Below, one piece after another: positions 42,205 to 49,953 of a stretch of DNA of 64,000 nt. Where the stretch lies: contig NZ_JAGIPG010000004.1 of NCBI RefSeq assembly GCF_017877055.1, positions 310,001 to 374,000 on the forward strand, written 5' to 3'. The stretch's first letter is position 1, and each line of letters starts with the position of its first letter. The stretch is from Neorhizobium galegae. Lineage in GTDB: Bacteria > Pseudomonadota > Alphaproteobacteria > Rhizobiales > Rhizobiaceae. The position numbers and the translations under genes are program-made. A model generated the notes under the pieces. It was not told where the DNA came from and ran no database searches. It saw only the letters and a list, made by a program, of their open reading frames with translations.

Positions 42205-43643
42205 TTCGGGTCAGGAAGAGGGTTATAGGAAACGACGCTGACGCTGCCGCTTTCTATCAGCAGTTCCTGAATGTTGAGGTCATGGGGACCGTGGCGCTTT
42301 TTGACGACGGTGATGTTACGGCGCAGCCGACCCTCATGCTCCATGATCCGCAGCAGGAGCACGGTGTCGCCCAGAAAGCTGACATCTACGTCGATGCCGA
42401 CATTCTGACCGATCAGGCCGTGCTGAGCGACAATCAGCATCGTCAGCACGCCCGAACGAGCCAGGAATTTGAGAAGGGATTGGATGTCGCGGACCGCCTT
42501 TTCCCGATGCGGTAGCGAGTTCAGATAGCCGGTCAGGCTATCGATGACGACGACGCGGACTTTGTTTTGCGTCACCGCGTCCTGGACGATTTGACCAAAT
42601 TCACCCGGTGAGATTTCGTTCGGATTGAAATCCCGCAGGATGAGCTTTCCATCCTTATGGAACTGCCGAAGCTGCATTCCCAGGCCTTCCGACCGGCGGA
42701 AGAACGTTTCCAGCCTCTCTTCGAACAAGAATAGCGCAACGTTCTCGCCGCGGTCGAGTGCTGCGGTCGCATAGAGTGACGACATAGTCGACTTGCCAGT
42801 GCCCGACTGTCCGATGACCAGCGTCGTAGTTCCAGCCTCCTGGCCGCCGCCAAACATGTCGTCGAGCGCTGCAACACCTGATTTGATCAGTTCCGGCTTG
42901 GTGGCCTCAGATGCAGTGTTGGGCATAATACGAGGAAAAACGATGACCCCTTCACCTTCCCGGATTGCCATGTCGTGATAACCATCGGCAACGGGGACAC
43001 CGCGCATCTTGGAAACTTCCACACGACGCCGCACAGCGCCGTACTCCTCCAGTGACTTGTCGAAACGGATGACCCCATGAGCAAGCCCCTCTACTTCCTC
43101 GCCACTGCGGTCATAGCCGGTTGTCTGGGTGTCAAGAAGAAGTGCGACGACGTTGCGCTTGGCAAGAAAGGACTTGAAACCGATCAGTTCGCGACGAAAC
43201 CTTGGGGAGTCACCGGTGATCAGGCGGATTTCGAGGAGGGAGTCGTAAACAAGGCGCCGCGGCTTGTGTTCTTCGATCGCTGCCTCGATCGCCTTTCGCG
43301 TCTCGTCGAGCCTGAGGTCTGCGGTCAGAAATATGCTCTGGTCATCGGCTTCGCTGACCGAGCCGGATGTCGATAGTTCTTCGACCCGAATGCCGTCGAG
43401 TGTCCAGCCGTGTGAGACAGCAATGGCTTCAAGCTCTGCCGCCGTCTGCGACAGTGTCACGTAAATGCAGCTCTCTCCCGCTTCCACCCCGGCGCGAAGG
43501 AACTGTAGCGCTGCTGTCGTCTTTCCGGAGCCCGGAGCGCCTTGCAGCATATAGAGATTGGATGCCGGCAGACCACCACGCAGAATTTCGTTCAATCCGG
43601 AGATGCCTGTGCTGACAACCGCTGGCGCTTTTCGTTTCGGCAT
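42201..43643 (-). CDS. KaiC-like RecA-fold ATPase, two domains
   Basis: A 480-residue double KaiC-domain protein. The CI domain has Walker A GAPGSGKTTA and Walker B RLVYDSLLEIRL; the residues after the beta-3 strand read TLSQTAAELEA, where catalytic EE would be expected. CII has Walker A GQSGTGKSTM, LFLFEERLETFFRR with the EE pair, and Walker B VVVIDSLTGYLN. CII is therefore likely to be the active ATPase. No kaiA or kaiB gene is nearby, so this is not a full clock but a KaiC-kinase signalling unit. It is translationally coupled to the downstream kinase gene. Confidence 0.9.
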   Translation of the reverse strand: MPKRKAPAVVSTGISGLNEILRGGLPASNLYMLQGAPGSGKTTAALQFLRAGVEAGESCIYVTLSQTAAELEAIAVSHGWTLDGIRVEELSTSGSVSEADDQSIFLTADLRLDETRKAIEAAIEEHKPRRLVYDSLLEIRLITGDSPRFRRELIGFKSFLAKRNVVALLLDTQTTGYDRSGEEVEGLAHGVIRFDKSLEEYGAVRRRVEVSKMRGVPVADGYHDMAIREGEGVIVFPRIMPNTASEATKPELIKSGVAALDDMFGGGQEAGTTTLVIGQSGTGKSTMSSLYATAALDRGENVALFLFEERLETFFRRSEGLGMQLRQFHKDGKLILRDFNPNEISPGEFGQIVQDAVTQNKVRVVVIDSLTGYLNSLPHREKAVRDIQSLLKFLARSGVLTMLIVAQHGLIGQNVGIDVDVSFLGDTVLLLRIMEHEGRLRRNITVVKKRHGPHDLNIQELLIESGSVSVVSYNPLPDPK

Positions 43644-43939
43644 AACTCATCTTTCAAAACTGTTAGCGTGATCCGGGCCGGAGCGCGCGCATCATCGTCG
43701 TTGAAAGATGCCTTCTCGTTATATTTAGGTTTCTCGAAACATCAATGACAGGCTGGTAGTGGTGAAGCCGCAGACCTGCCTAAAGGGAGTGTTACAGCTT
43801 TACAGCAGGCTCGCTCTCATCGCGGCGGACGAACCTCGTCCTCGCGCTCATCGTTCTTGTCCAACGTCTTCAGCGCCTCAATGATGTCGTCATAGGAACA
43901 TCCGCCACGAGATTGCTTTCTTACCTGCCGCGAATCCTC

Positions 43940-44272
43940 TCACATTCGCCAAATGGTGTGGAGCTTGTCCAGAGCTGCTACCAAACGTTGTTGGACTGCA
44001 ACATCCTCTCCGCTGACGACCGTTATGATGTCGCGCATCGCGCCGCGCATGCCGTGAAGCTGGTCGACAAGATCCATGACAATATCAACTCCGGCTTCGT
44101 TGACGCCCATGCCGTGCGTCAGATCTAAGATCAGCCGGGCGCGAGCTAGATCTGCATCCCGGAAGCGGCGTTGGTGCTCGGCGATCTGCGGCGCCAGCCA
44201 ACCTTCCCGGATCCACAGTTCGAGCTCGGTTACTTCGATTTTGAGGCGAAGACAGAATTCATGATCGTCCAT
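43940..44272 (-). CDS. cbpM: Chaperone modulator CbpM
   Basis: A 110-residue MerR-like small protein, MDDHEFCLRLKIEVTELELW, with IREGWLAPQ and RRFRDADLARARLILDL. CbpM binds the J-domain protein CbpA and inhibits its DnaK co-chaperone activity. Gene order supports this: the cbpA-type gene ends 3 bases upstream. The interval 43644-43939 toward the KaiC gene shows no other gene. Confidence 0.85.
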   Translation of the reverse strand: MDDHEFCLRLKIEVTELELWIREGWLAPQIAEHQRRFRDADLARARLILDLTHGMGVNEAGVDIVMDLVDQLHGMRGAMRDIITVVSGEDVAVQQRLVAALDKLHTIWRM

Positions 44273-44274
44273 GG

Positions 44275-45198
44275 TCAGCCCTCCATGCCCTTTCTCGGAT
44301 TTTGTGTCGTTCCAGAAGCCCAGCGTTTGATGAAGCTGGTCAGATCTTCGTCCGGACGGTCGGGCAACACGACCTTCACAGTCACATAGACGTCACCGGC
44401 GCTGCCATTTCCGCGCGGCACACCCTTGCCCTTGATACGCAAGACCTTGCCGCTGCTGGAATTGGAGGGGAGGGCTAGGTCGATTGGGCCGGAGGGAGTG
44501 GGCACGCGCACCTTGCCGCCAAGCACGGCCTCGCTCAGCGTGATTGGCAGTTCGAGGCGGATGTCGTCACCGTCGCGCGTGAAAAAGCGGTGAGGCCGCA
44601 CCCTGATAACGATCAGCGCGTCGCCGGCGGCACCGCCCCCGAACCCGGGTTCGCCTTTGCCCCGCAGCCGCAGCGTTTGGCCATCACGTGTCCCGGGGGG
44701 AACCTGCACTTCGATAGCCGGACCCTCGGGTAGCTTGACCTGGGTTTTTGTGCCCTTCACCGCATCGAGAAGATCGATCTCCATCGAGAAATGACGGTCT
44801 CGTCCCGGCGCGCGGAAAGCGGATCTGCCGCCGGCGCTGGCGCGGCGCGAGAAAAAGCTTGCAAACAGATCGTCCGCATCGCCAAAATCGGCAAAGCCGC
44901 CAGAATTGTGATAAGGCTCACCTGGTCCGCTTGCTGAGGCGTAGTCACGATAGAAGTTACGGGGCGCCTGTTCGGCACCCGTCATATCGATCTCACCGTG
45001 GTCGAAGCGGGCGCGCTTCTCTTCATCGCTCAAAAGCTCGTAGGCGGCGGAAATCTCCTTGAACTTGGCCTCGGCATTTTTATCGCCGGGGTTCAAGTCG
45101 GGATGCAGCTTCTTGGCCAGCTTGCGGAACGCGCTCTGGATTTCCTTTTGCGGCGCATCCCGTTTCACGCCCAGAATCTCGTATGGATCTCGGCTCAT
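44275..45198 (-). CDS. cbpA: CbpA-type DnaJ-family co-chaperone
   Basis: A 307-residue class II J-domain protein. The J domain (4-68) starts DPYEILGVKRDAPQKEIQSA and contains HPD in LAKKLHPDLNPGDK; it lacks the zinc-finger domain of DnaJ. A glycine/phenylalanine-rich linker and two C-terminal beta domains follow (EVQVPPGTRDGQTLRLRGKG, PLPSNSSSGKVLRIKGKG-like). It stimulates DnaK ATPase. cbpM follows after 2 bases, and the DegQ-type protease gene ends 140 bases upstream, so this is a stress operon. Confidence 0.92.
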   Translation of the reverse strand: MSRDPYEILGVKRDAPQKEIQSAFRKLAKKLHPDLNPGDKNAEAKFKEISAAYELLSDEEKRARFDHGEIDMTGAEQAPRNFYRDYASASGPGEPYHNSGGFADFGDADDLFASFFSRRASAGGRSAFRAPGRDRHFSMEIDLLDAVKGTKTQVKLPEGPAIEVQVPPGTRDGQTLRLRGKGEPGFGGGAAGDALIVIRVRPHRFFTRDGDDIRLELPITLSEAVLGGKVRVPTPSGPIDLALPSNSSSGKVLRIKGKGVPRGNGSAGDVYVTVKVVLPDRPDEDLTSFIKRWASGTTQNPRKGMEG

Positions 45199-45338
45199 AC
45201 ATATCTCCTGTCACAGGTAACATACACTGCGATCAATTCCGCTCTAATATAGGCGGCCCGGTCTCCGGTTTGGAGGGCAAGGGGAGAGGTCGATTGGGTC
45301 CCACTTCGCATGAGCGGGACCATTTGATCACCGCTCCG

Positions 45339-46724
45339 CTATCGGACCACGAGGAGGAGAGGGCCCCCATCGCGGATCAGTTCGAGCGCGAGGATTGCCG
45401 GCTTGTCGGCAAGCGCCTTGCGCAAATCCGCGACGGAAGAGACCGGCGAGCGATTGGCCGCCACGATTATGTCACCGGCCTGCAATCCGCTGCGGGCCGC
45501 CATGCTGCCCGAGGTGACGCCTTCGATCACAACGCCGGGGGCACCGGCCTGGCGAGCCTCCTCGGCAGATGCTTCCCGCATTTTGGTGCCATCGAGGGGC
45601 GTGCCGGAGAGGTCGGCGGACGACCGGTCTTCCGACGTGATCTTGACAGCGATCACCCGCTCGCCATCGCCGCGCTTTACCGTCATGTTGATCCTGGTTT
45701 CGACCGGGGTGAGGCCGATCCGGTTCCTGAGATCTGTTGCGCTGTGGACGGGGCGATTGTCGATCGCAGTAACCACGTCGCCGGTCCTCAATCCGGCCCG
45801 CGCAGCCGGCGAACCGGCTTCGACGCTGGCTATCAGGGCGCCGCGCAGCTTACCGAGCTTCAGCGCCTCGGCCACGTCGGGCGTCAGGTCCTGGATGCCG
45901 ATGCCGAGCCTGCCGCGGCGGACCTCGCCATGGGCTGCCAGCTGGTTCATCACCGATAGGGCCATATCGCTCGGGACTGCGAAGCCGATGCCGACATTGG
46001 CGCCGGCGGGGCTGAGGATCGCCGTGTTGATCCCGATCAGCTTGCCATCGAGCGTCACGAGTGCGCCGCCGGAATTGCCGGGGTTGATCGAGGCATCGGT
46101 CTGGATGAAGTCCTCATAACCTTCAATATTGAGCCCGCTGCGGCCGAGCGCGCTGACGATGCCGGAGGTGACCGTCTGACCAAGTCCGAAGGGATTGCCG
46201 ATCGCAACGACATAGTCACCGACCTTCAGGGCATCGGAATCACCGAGCCGGATGGCCGTGAGGTTCCTGGCATCGATCTGGAGCAGCGCGATGTCGGTCT
46301 CCTTGTCGCTGCCGATCAGTCTTGCCGAGAGCTGCCGGCCATCCTTCAGCGTGACAGAGATCTGCGTGCCGCCGTCGACGACGTGATGGTTGGTGAGCAC
46401 ATAACCCTTGGCGGCGTCGACGATGACGCCCGAGCCGGCGCTCATCCTGGCCTGCTGCTGTTGCTCCGGCAGGTTGAAGAACCGTCGGAAGTTGGGATCG
46501 CTGTAGAGCGGATTGTCTTGCGCAGGCGCTCGCGAGACGACCGCGATATTGACGACGGCGGGTGTGACCTGTTCCAGCATCGGCGCCAATGTCGGCAGGC
46601 CGGTGGACGAAGAAACCGGTCCTGCCATCTGCGCAGGAAGCGGGTTCATGGTGAAAAGAATGGCTCCGGCTGCGACGGCTGCGGAAATGGCGATCGTGCG
46701 AAGCCTCGGGGCGAGATCGAACAT
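45339..46724 (-). CDS. DegP/DegQ (HtrA)-type periplasmic serine protease
   Basis: A 461-residue protease, start at 46724 (MFDLAPRLRT) with AAGGAG upstream; the longer frame from 46766 is rejected. A signal peptide (TIAISAAVAAGAILFTMNPLPAQ) is followed by the protease domain with the triad in TNHHVV (His), KETDIALLQ (Asp) and NPGNSGGALV (Ser). Two PDZ domains follow (about 265-360 and 375-460). It degrades or refolds misfolded envelope proteins. The terminator and SPW gene upstream make it the first gene of a degQ-cbpA-cbpM group. The name degP or degQ cannot be decided by eye. Confidence 0.92.
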   Translation of the reverse strand: MFDLAPRLRTIAISAAVAAGAILFTMNPLPAQMAGPVSSSTGLPTLAPMLEQVTPAVVNIAVVSRAPAQDNPLYSDPNFRRFFNLPEQQQQARMSAGSGVIVDAAKGYVLTNHHVVDGGTQISVTLKDGRQLSARLIGSDKETDIALLQIDARNLTAIRLGDSDALKVGDYVVAIGNPFGLGQTVTSGIVSALGRSGLNIEGYEDFIQTDASINPGNSGGALVTLDGKLIGINTAILSPAGANVGIGFAVPSDMALSVMNQLAAHGEVRRGRLGIGIQDLTPDVAEALKLGKLRGALIASVEAGSPAARAGLRTGDVVTAIDNRPVHSATDLRNRIGLTPVETRINMTVKRGDGERVIAVKITSEDRSSADLSGTPLDGTKMREASAEEARQAGAPGVVIEGVTSGSMAARSGLQAGDIIVAANRSPVSSVADLRKALADKPAILALELIRDGGPLLLVVR

Positions 46725-46784
46725 CGGTTGCTCCTTGAATCTAATGATTGGCCTCCCTTCGGGCACGACGCACGAAGGACTTGG

Positions 46785-46819
46785 AAAAAGAAGCGGGTCC
46801 GAAGATCCGGACCCGCTTC
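46785..46819 (-). terminator. Rho-independent terminator after the SPW gene
   Basis: A 12-bp perfect stem (GAAGCGGGTCCG / CGGACCCGCTTC) with a 6-base loop, followed on the minus strand by TTTTT. It lies 7 bases beyond the stop of the SPW protein gene and stops transcription before the degQ-type gene. Confidence 0.9.
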
Positions 46820-46826
46820 CATAGGA

Positions 46827-47192
46827 TCAGGCGGTCGAGAGCGGGCGGTTATGGCTGAGCCAGATGTTGCCGACGGCGAGCACCGCGACGACAATACCGG
46901 CCACGACATGGACCCACGTTGCAGCCGTCACGCCCGCGAAGCCGAAAACCCATGGAGCAACCACGGCCCAGACGCCGAGCACAAGGTTGACCCATTCCTC
47001 CGCCTCGTAGAAGGCATAGAGGGCAGCGGCGGCGATCACGGCGATGGCCGCGCCGACGATCCAGGCATTCCAGGCGGCATAGGTCTCTGCGGTGAAGCCA
47101 AGCAGCCACGGCGAGACCAGAAGACCAAGACCGGCAACGATATTGACGATATCGAAAGCGGTCCGGTTGTTCGAAGACAGGGTTTTCAGCAT
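46827..47192 (-). CDS. SPW repeat membrane protein
   Basis: A 121-residue integral membrane protein with four predicted segments. SPWLLGF and APWVFGF are the SPW repeat motifs, each followed by a membrane helix (AWIVGAAIAVIAAAALYAF, VHVVAGIVVAVLAVGNIWL). Function unknown; such proteins are often found by stress genes. It has its own terminator. Confidence 0.87.
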   Translation of the reverse strand: MLKTLSSNNRTAFDIVNIVAGLGLLVSPWLLGFTAETYAAWNAWIVGAAIAVIAAAALYAFYEAEEWVNLVLGVWAVVAPWVFGFAGVTAATWVHVVAGIVVAVLAVGNIWLSHNRPLSTA

Positions 47193-47224
47193 CGTTCATT
47201 TCTCCTCATCGGTTGGTTGCATCA

Positions 47225-47548
47225 TCAATGAACCGTCTCCTGCGTAGAGGAGACGGATGCGGCGGCAGCGCTTGCCGCGCCGTCGCCGCAAAGCTCGGTT
47301 GTTGTTGGATCAGGAGTCGGAAGAAGTGTTGTTGCTGCCGATCCGGGCAGGAATGGCGCCAGCTCGTCTTGAGTGAACGCGCCATCGGCGATTTCATGCA
47401 GCGCAAGATCGCTAACGCTTGCATGCGGCAGATCACGCCTCGGCTGCGCACCGCGGTTGAGGGCACGGGCGCGGGCAGCTGCGGCCATCGTCAGCGTAAA
47501 CCTGTTCGGCACAATCTCCTGGCAATCGAAAACGACATGCGGGTCCAT
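47225..47548 (-). CDS. RNA polymerase omega-like protein (RpoZ paralogue)
   Basis: A 107-residue protein. The first 65 residues follow the omega pattern: DCQEIVPNRFTLTMAAAARA, then LNRGAQPR and ALHEIADGAF, compare the DC-x-NRFELV, RAR-x-GA and AL-EIA conserved positions of RpoZ. The C-terminal 40 residues are unrelated and alanine/threonine-rich. Most alphaproteobacteria have a separate essential rpoZ, so this would be a second, stress-linked omega. It lies between the SPW and NDUFA4-like genes, all in one direction. Confidence 0.7.
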   Translation of the reverse strand: MDPHVVFDCQEIVPNRFTLTMAAAARARALNRGAQPRRDLPHASVSDLALHEIADGAFTQDELAPFLPGSAATTLLPTPDPTTTELCGDGAASAAAASVSSTQETVH

Positions 47549-47557
47549 GGGCGCACC

Positions 47558-48307
47558 TCATGCAGCTTTCCGATCGGCAGTGGTACGGTCCTCAACGTCT
47601 CGTTCGAGCGCAAGCAGCGCCTGCTCGACCTCGTGAAGGCGCGACGGACGTTTGTTCTCCGGGATGCCTTCGTTGGCCGCCTGGTCGACCAGATATTCGG
47701 TCCATGCCCGGTTCATCAGGATCGAGCGCTTTGCTTCGAGGGGCAGCGTCGGATCACAGGCGACATCCATGGGTAAGGACAATGTCGCGGGCCCGGAAGC
47801 ATCGTTCCGTTCCGCCGCCTCGTCCATTGCCTGACCGTAGCTCTCCTGAAGCGCGGCGAGGCCGAGCCGCTCCAATGTCGCATCGGAGAAGGCGTGAAAT
47901 GGCTGGTTCGCTCGGCGGCGAATTCTTTGCTTTGCCGGAGCCGCAGCCTTGCTTACCGGACGCTGCACGACATAGGTCAGACCCTGCCGCTCGGTATAGC
48001 GGATGGCGGATCGCAGCGTTGGAAATTCCAGCTCCACCTGCGTCAGCGTGTCGGTACTGGCGGTATAGCCCATTAAAGGCTCGATGAACGGCGGGCTGCG
48101 GCGCTCGAAGACAAGCCACCAGCCTTTCGTCCGCGCGTTGCTTGATGTCATCGCCGAGCGGGACGGCCTGAAGATGCGGGCGACGGCGTCCTCGGGAAAT
48201 ATAGAACGGCCGACAGACAGAGCTTTCCGCCGGTTATCATTCGAAGGCCGGATATCGAAAACCGGCCCCTTGCCTGGGTGATGCGTCTCTCTGAAAATCT
48301 CCATCAC
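47558..48307 (-). CDS. NDUFA4/ETC complex I subunit-like protein with extension
   Basis: A 249-residue protein. Residues 44-120 match the ETC_C1_NDUFA4 family (complex I 18-kDa subunit type): ARIFRPSRSAMTSSNARTKG, WWLVFERRSPPFIEPLMGYT and TQVELEFPTLRSAIRYTERQ. The C-terminal 130 residues are a helical extension not found in the complex I subunit. It is not in a nuo operon, so a role in stress rather than a core respiratory subunit is possible. It stops 9 bases before the omega-like gene starts, so the two are probably cotranscribed. Confidence 0.78.
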   Translation of the reverse strand: MMEIFRETHHPGKGPVFDIRPSNDNRRKALSVGRSIFPEDAVARIFRPSRSAMTSSNARTKGWWLVFERRSPPFIEPLMGYTASTDTLTQVELEFPTLRSAIRYTERQGLTYVVQRPVSKAAAPAKQRIRRRANQPFHAFSDATLERLGLAALQESYGQAMDEAAERNDASGPATLSLPMDVACDPTLPLEAKRSILMNRAWTEYLVDQAANEGIPENKRPSRLHEVEQALLALERDVEDRTTADRKAA

Positions 48308-48337
48308 TTTTTTATCCCTCCCTGTTGGCGAAGGATG

Positions 48338-48366
48338 CCGGCGGCCCCCTTAAGGCCGGCCGCCGG
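48338..48366 (-). terminator. GC hairpin after hsp20 (first copy)
   Basis: A perfect 9-bp stem CCGGCGGCC / GGCCGCCGG with an 11-base loop directly follows the stop of the Hsp20 gene at 48380. There is no T-run after it, so it may be a weak terminator or an mRNA-stabilising hairpin. Confidence 0.5.
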
Positions 48367-48379
48367 ACGGTTGCACTGG

Positions 48380-48889
48380 TTAGCTCTTGATGGCGATCCG
48401 CTTGACCTGCGTCTGCGCCTTTTCGGTCTTCGGCAAGGTCACGGTCAAAACGCCGTTCCTGAAGCTGGCATCGACCTTGTCTTCGTCGACTTCGACGCCA
48501 AGCGGAATACGGCGCTCGAAACGGCCGTAGTAGCGCTCGGAGAACTGACGATCCTTGTCTTCGCTCTCGGAGCGCTTCTCGCCCTTCAGCGTCAGGATGC
48601 CGTCGTTGAGCAGGACTTCGATGTCCTTTTCTTCGAGGCCCGGCACTTCGGCCGTCACCTTGATCTCCTTGTCGGTGTCGGAGATCTCGACACTCGGCCA
48701 GCCGGCACTGAACGCAGAGCCGTTTCCGAGGGACGGCATGCCGGAGCCGAAGCCGCGGAAGACATCGTCGAACAGGCGATTCACCTCGCGGTGAAGCGAC
48801 AGGAACGGATCACGGTCGTCATCGCGCAGGACAGTCGGAACCTGGTTGCCATTGTTGCGGCCCCAGGGGATCAGGTCACGAACACTCAT
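48380..48889 (-). CDS. Hsp20 small heat-shock protein (class C type)
   Basis: A 169-residue alpha-crystallin protein. The N-terminal arm (DPFLSLHREVNRLFDDVFRG) is followed by the alpha-crystallin domain (about 65-155) with WPSVEISDTDKEIKVTAEVP, GLEEKDIEVLLNDGILTLKG and the C-terminal strand GVLTVTLPKTEK; an IxI-type tail (VKRIAIKS) closes it. AAAGGAGAA precedes the ATG. It is the second Hsp20 gene in the cluster (98 bases after the stop of the other). Confidence 0.93.
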   Translation of the reverse strand: MSVRDLIPWGRNNGNQVPTVLRDDDRDPFLSLHREVNRLFDDVFRGFGSGMPSLGNGSAFSAGWPSVEISDTDKEIKVTAEVPGLEEKDIEVLLNDGILTLKGEKRSESEDKDRQFSERYYGRFERRIPLGVEVDEDKVDASFRNGVLTVTLPKTEKAQTQVKRIAIKS

Positions 48890-48986
48890 GGTTTTCTCCT
48901 TTCGGTTGGTTCGATTGGCAAGCTTCTCTGATGGTGCCGGACGATGTGCCCGGCGCCGTCTTTGCCAACTGTGCTGTTGCTGGAGC

Positions 48987-49463
48987 TTAAGCCGCCTGCT
49001 TCTCGGCGTCGATTTGCTTGATCTCGGCCTTCGGCAGAGCCGTCTCGGTCGCGATCTCGATTCGTCGCGGCTTCATCGCTTCCGGGATTTCGCGCTTGAG
49101 ATCGATGGTCAGCAGACCGTTGACGAGACCGGCGCCGACGACCTTGACGTGATCGGCGAGCTCGAACCGGCGCTGGAACGAGCGGCCGGCGATACCGCGA
49201 TGCAGATACTGCACATCGTCGGCATTCGCCTTCTGACCCGATACGAAGAGCATGTTCTGCTCTTGCGTGATCGTCAGTTCGTCCTGCGAGAAGCCGGCTA
49301 CCGCCATTGCAATGCGGTACTCATCCTCACCGGTCTTGACGATGTCGTAAGGCGGCCAATTGTCGATCGTCTCGATGCGGCTTGCAGCCTCGAGCGCGTT
49401 CAGCATTCGGTCGAAGCCGATGCTCGACCGGAACAGGGGAGAAAAATCGAGGTTTGTCCTCAT
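48987..49463 (-). CDS. Hsp20 small heat-shock protein (IbpA type)
   Basis: A 158-residue alpha-crystallin protein, start at 49463 (MRTNLDFSPLFRSSIGFDRM), the form typical of rhizobial and enterobacterial IbpA/HspA. The domain has WPPYDIVKTGEDEYRIAMAV, FSQDELTITQEQNMLFVSG and GLVNGLLTIDLKREIP. AGGAGG lies nine bases before the ATG and is probably masked at low temperature by the upstream hairpin. The IbpA-type and class C-type proteins commonly form hetero-oligomers that hold unfolded proteins for DnaK. Confidence 0.93.
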   Translation of the reverse strand: MRTNLDFSPLFRSSIGFDRMLNALEAASRIETIDNWPPYDIVKTGEDEYRIAMAVAGFSQDELTITQEQNMLFVSGQKANADDVQYLHRGIAGRSFQRRFELADHVKVVGAGLVNGLLTIDLKREIPEAMKPRRIEIATETALPKAEIKQIDAEKQAA

Positions 49464-49560
49464 AACCATATCCTCCTTGTAAGCAACATGGATACAAGGA
49501 GACGCCAAGAGCACATGGCGCCTCCTGGACTTGTCGATCCCCATTGGGCAATCGAACAAT
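49464..49560 (-). promoter_or_regulatory. ROSE-like RNA thermometer in the hsp20 5' UTR
   Basis: On the minus strand the leader forms a strong hairpin with arms AGGAGGCGCCA and TGGCGTCTCCT. Next comes a terminal hairpin in which TTGCT (49482-49486 in reverse) faces the ribosome-binding AGGAGG (49472-49477), just before the ATG at 49463. UUGCU opposite AGGAGG in the last stem is the hallmark of ROSE elements of rhizobial Hsp20 genes. Heat should open it and allow translation. Confidence 0.7.
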
Positions 49561-49691
49561 ATTGATATAATTCAGTAGTTTGCAGTTTCAAGAGCTGTGG
49601 AATTGCCTGGTGTAAAAAATTGATTTTTTCGTCTCCGTCACCAGATTCCGGTGAACTCAGATGTGAACAGATCCAGAAAGGAGTACCGAAT

Positions 49692-49913
49692 ATGACAATG
49701 ACTTCCGACGACGTAACCGCCATCCTTGGGCCTGTCGACGAAACGCTGGTGGCGGAGGTCGTTGCGACGGGTGCGACGCAGGCTGAACTCTCCGAAGCGT
49801 TTGCCTGGGCCAACAACGACGAAGCCTTGATAGGTGAAGGGCGGCGTCTGCCGAGCGGCATGGTTGCCACCCTGGTCGATCTGCTGGTTTCAGACGAAGA
49901 GGACCCGGAATAG
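49692..49913 (+). CDS. Conserved small hypothetical protein
   Basis: A 73-residue acidic protein starting MTMTSDDVTAILGPVDETLV with AGAAAGGAG upstream. It contains VATGATQAELSEAFAWANND and LIGEGRRLPSGMVATLVDLL. Similar small proteins lie near stress genes in Rhizobiaceae. It is transcribed divergently from the Hsp20 operon and convergently with the debranching-enzyme gene. No function is assigned. Confidence 0.72.
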   Translation: MTMTSDDVTAILGPVDETLVAEVVATGATQAELSEAFAWANNDEALIGEGRRLPSGMVATLVDLLVSDEEDPE

Positions 49914-49953
49914 GCAAGGCGGGAGTCAGGCCGCCTTGCAAAAGCTGCCTGGT

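Noticed and set aside
45183..46119. Plus-strand frames over the DegQ-type gene
   Set aside because: Shadow of the protease gene; the minus strand has the catalytic triad, signal peptide and ribosome-binding site.
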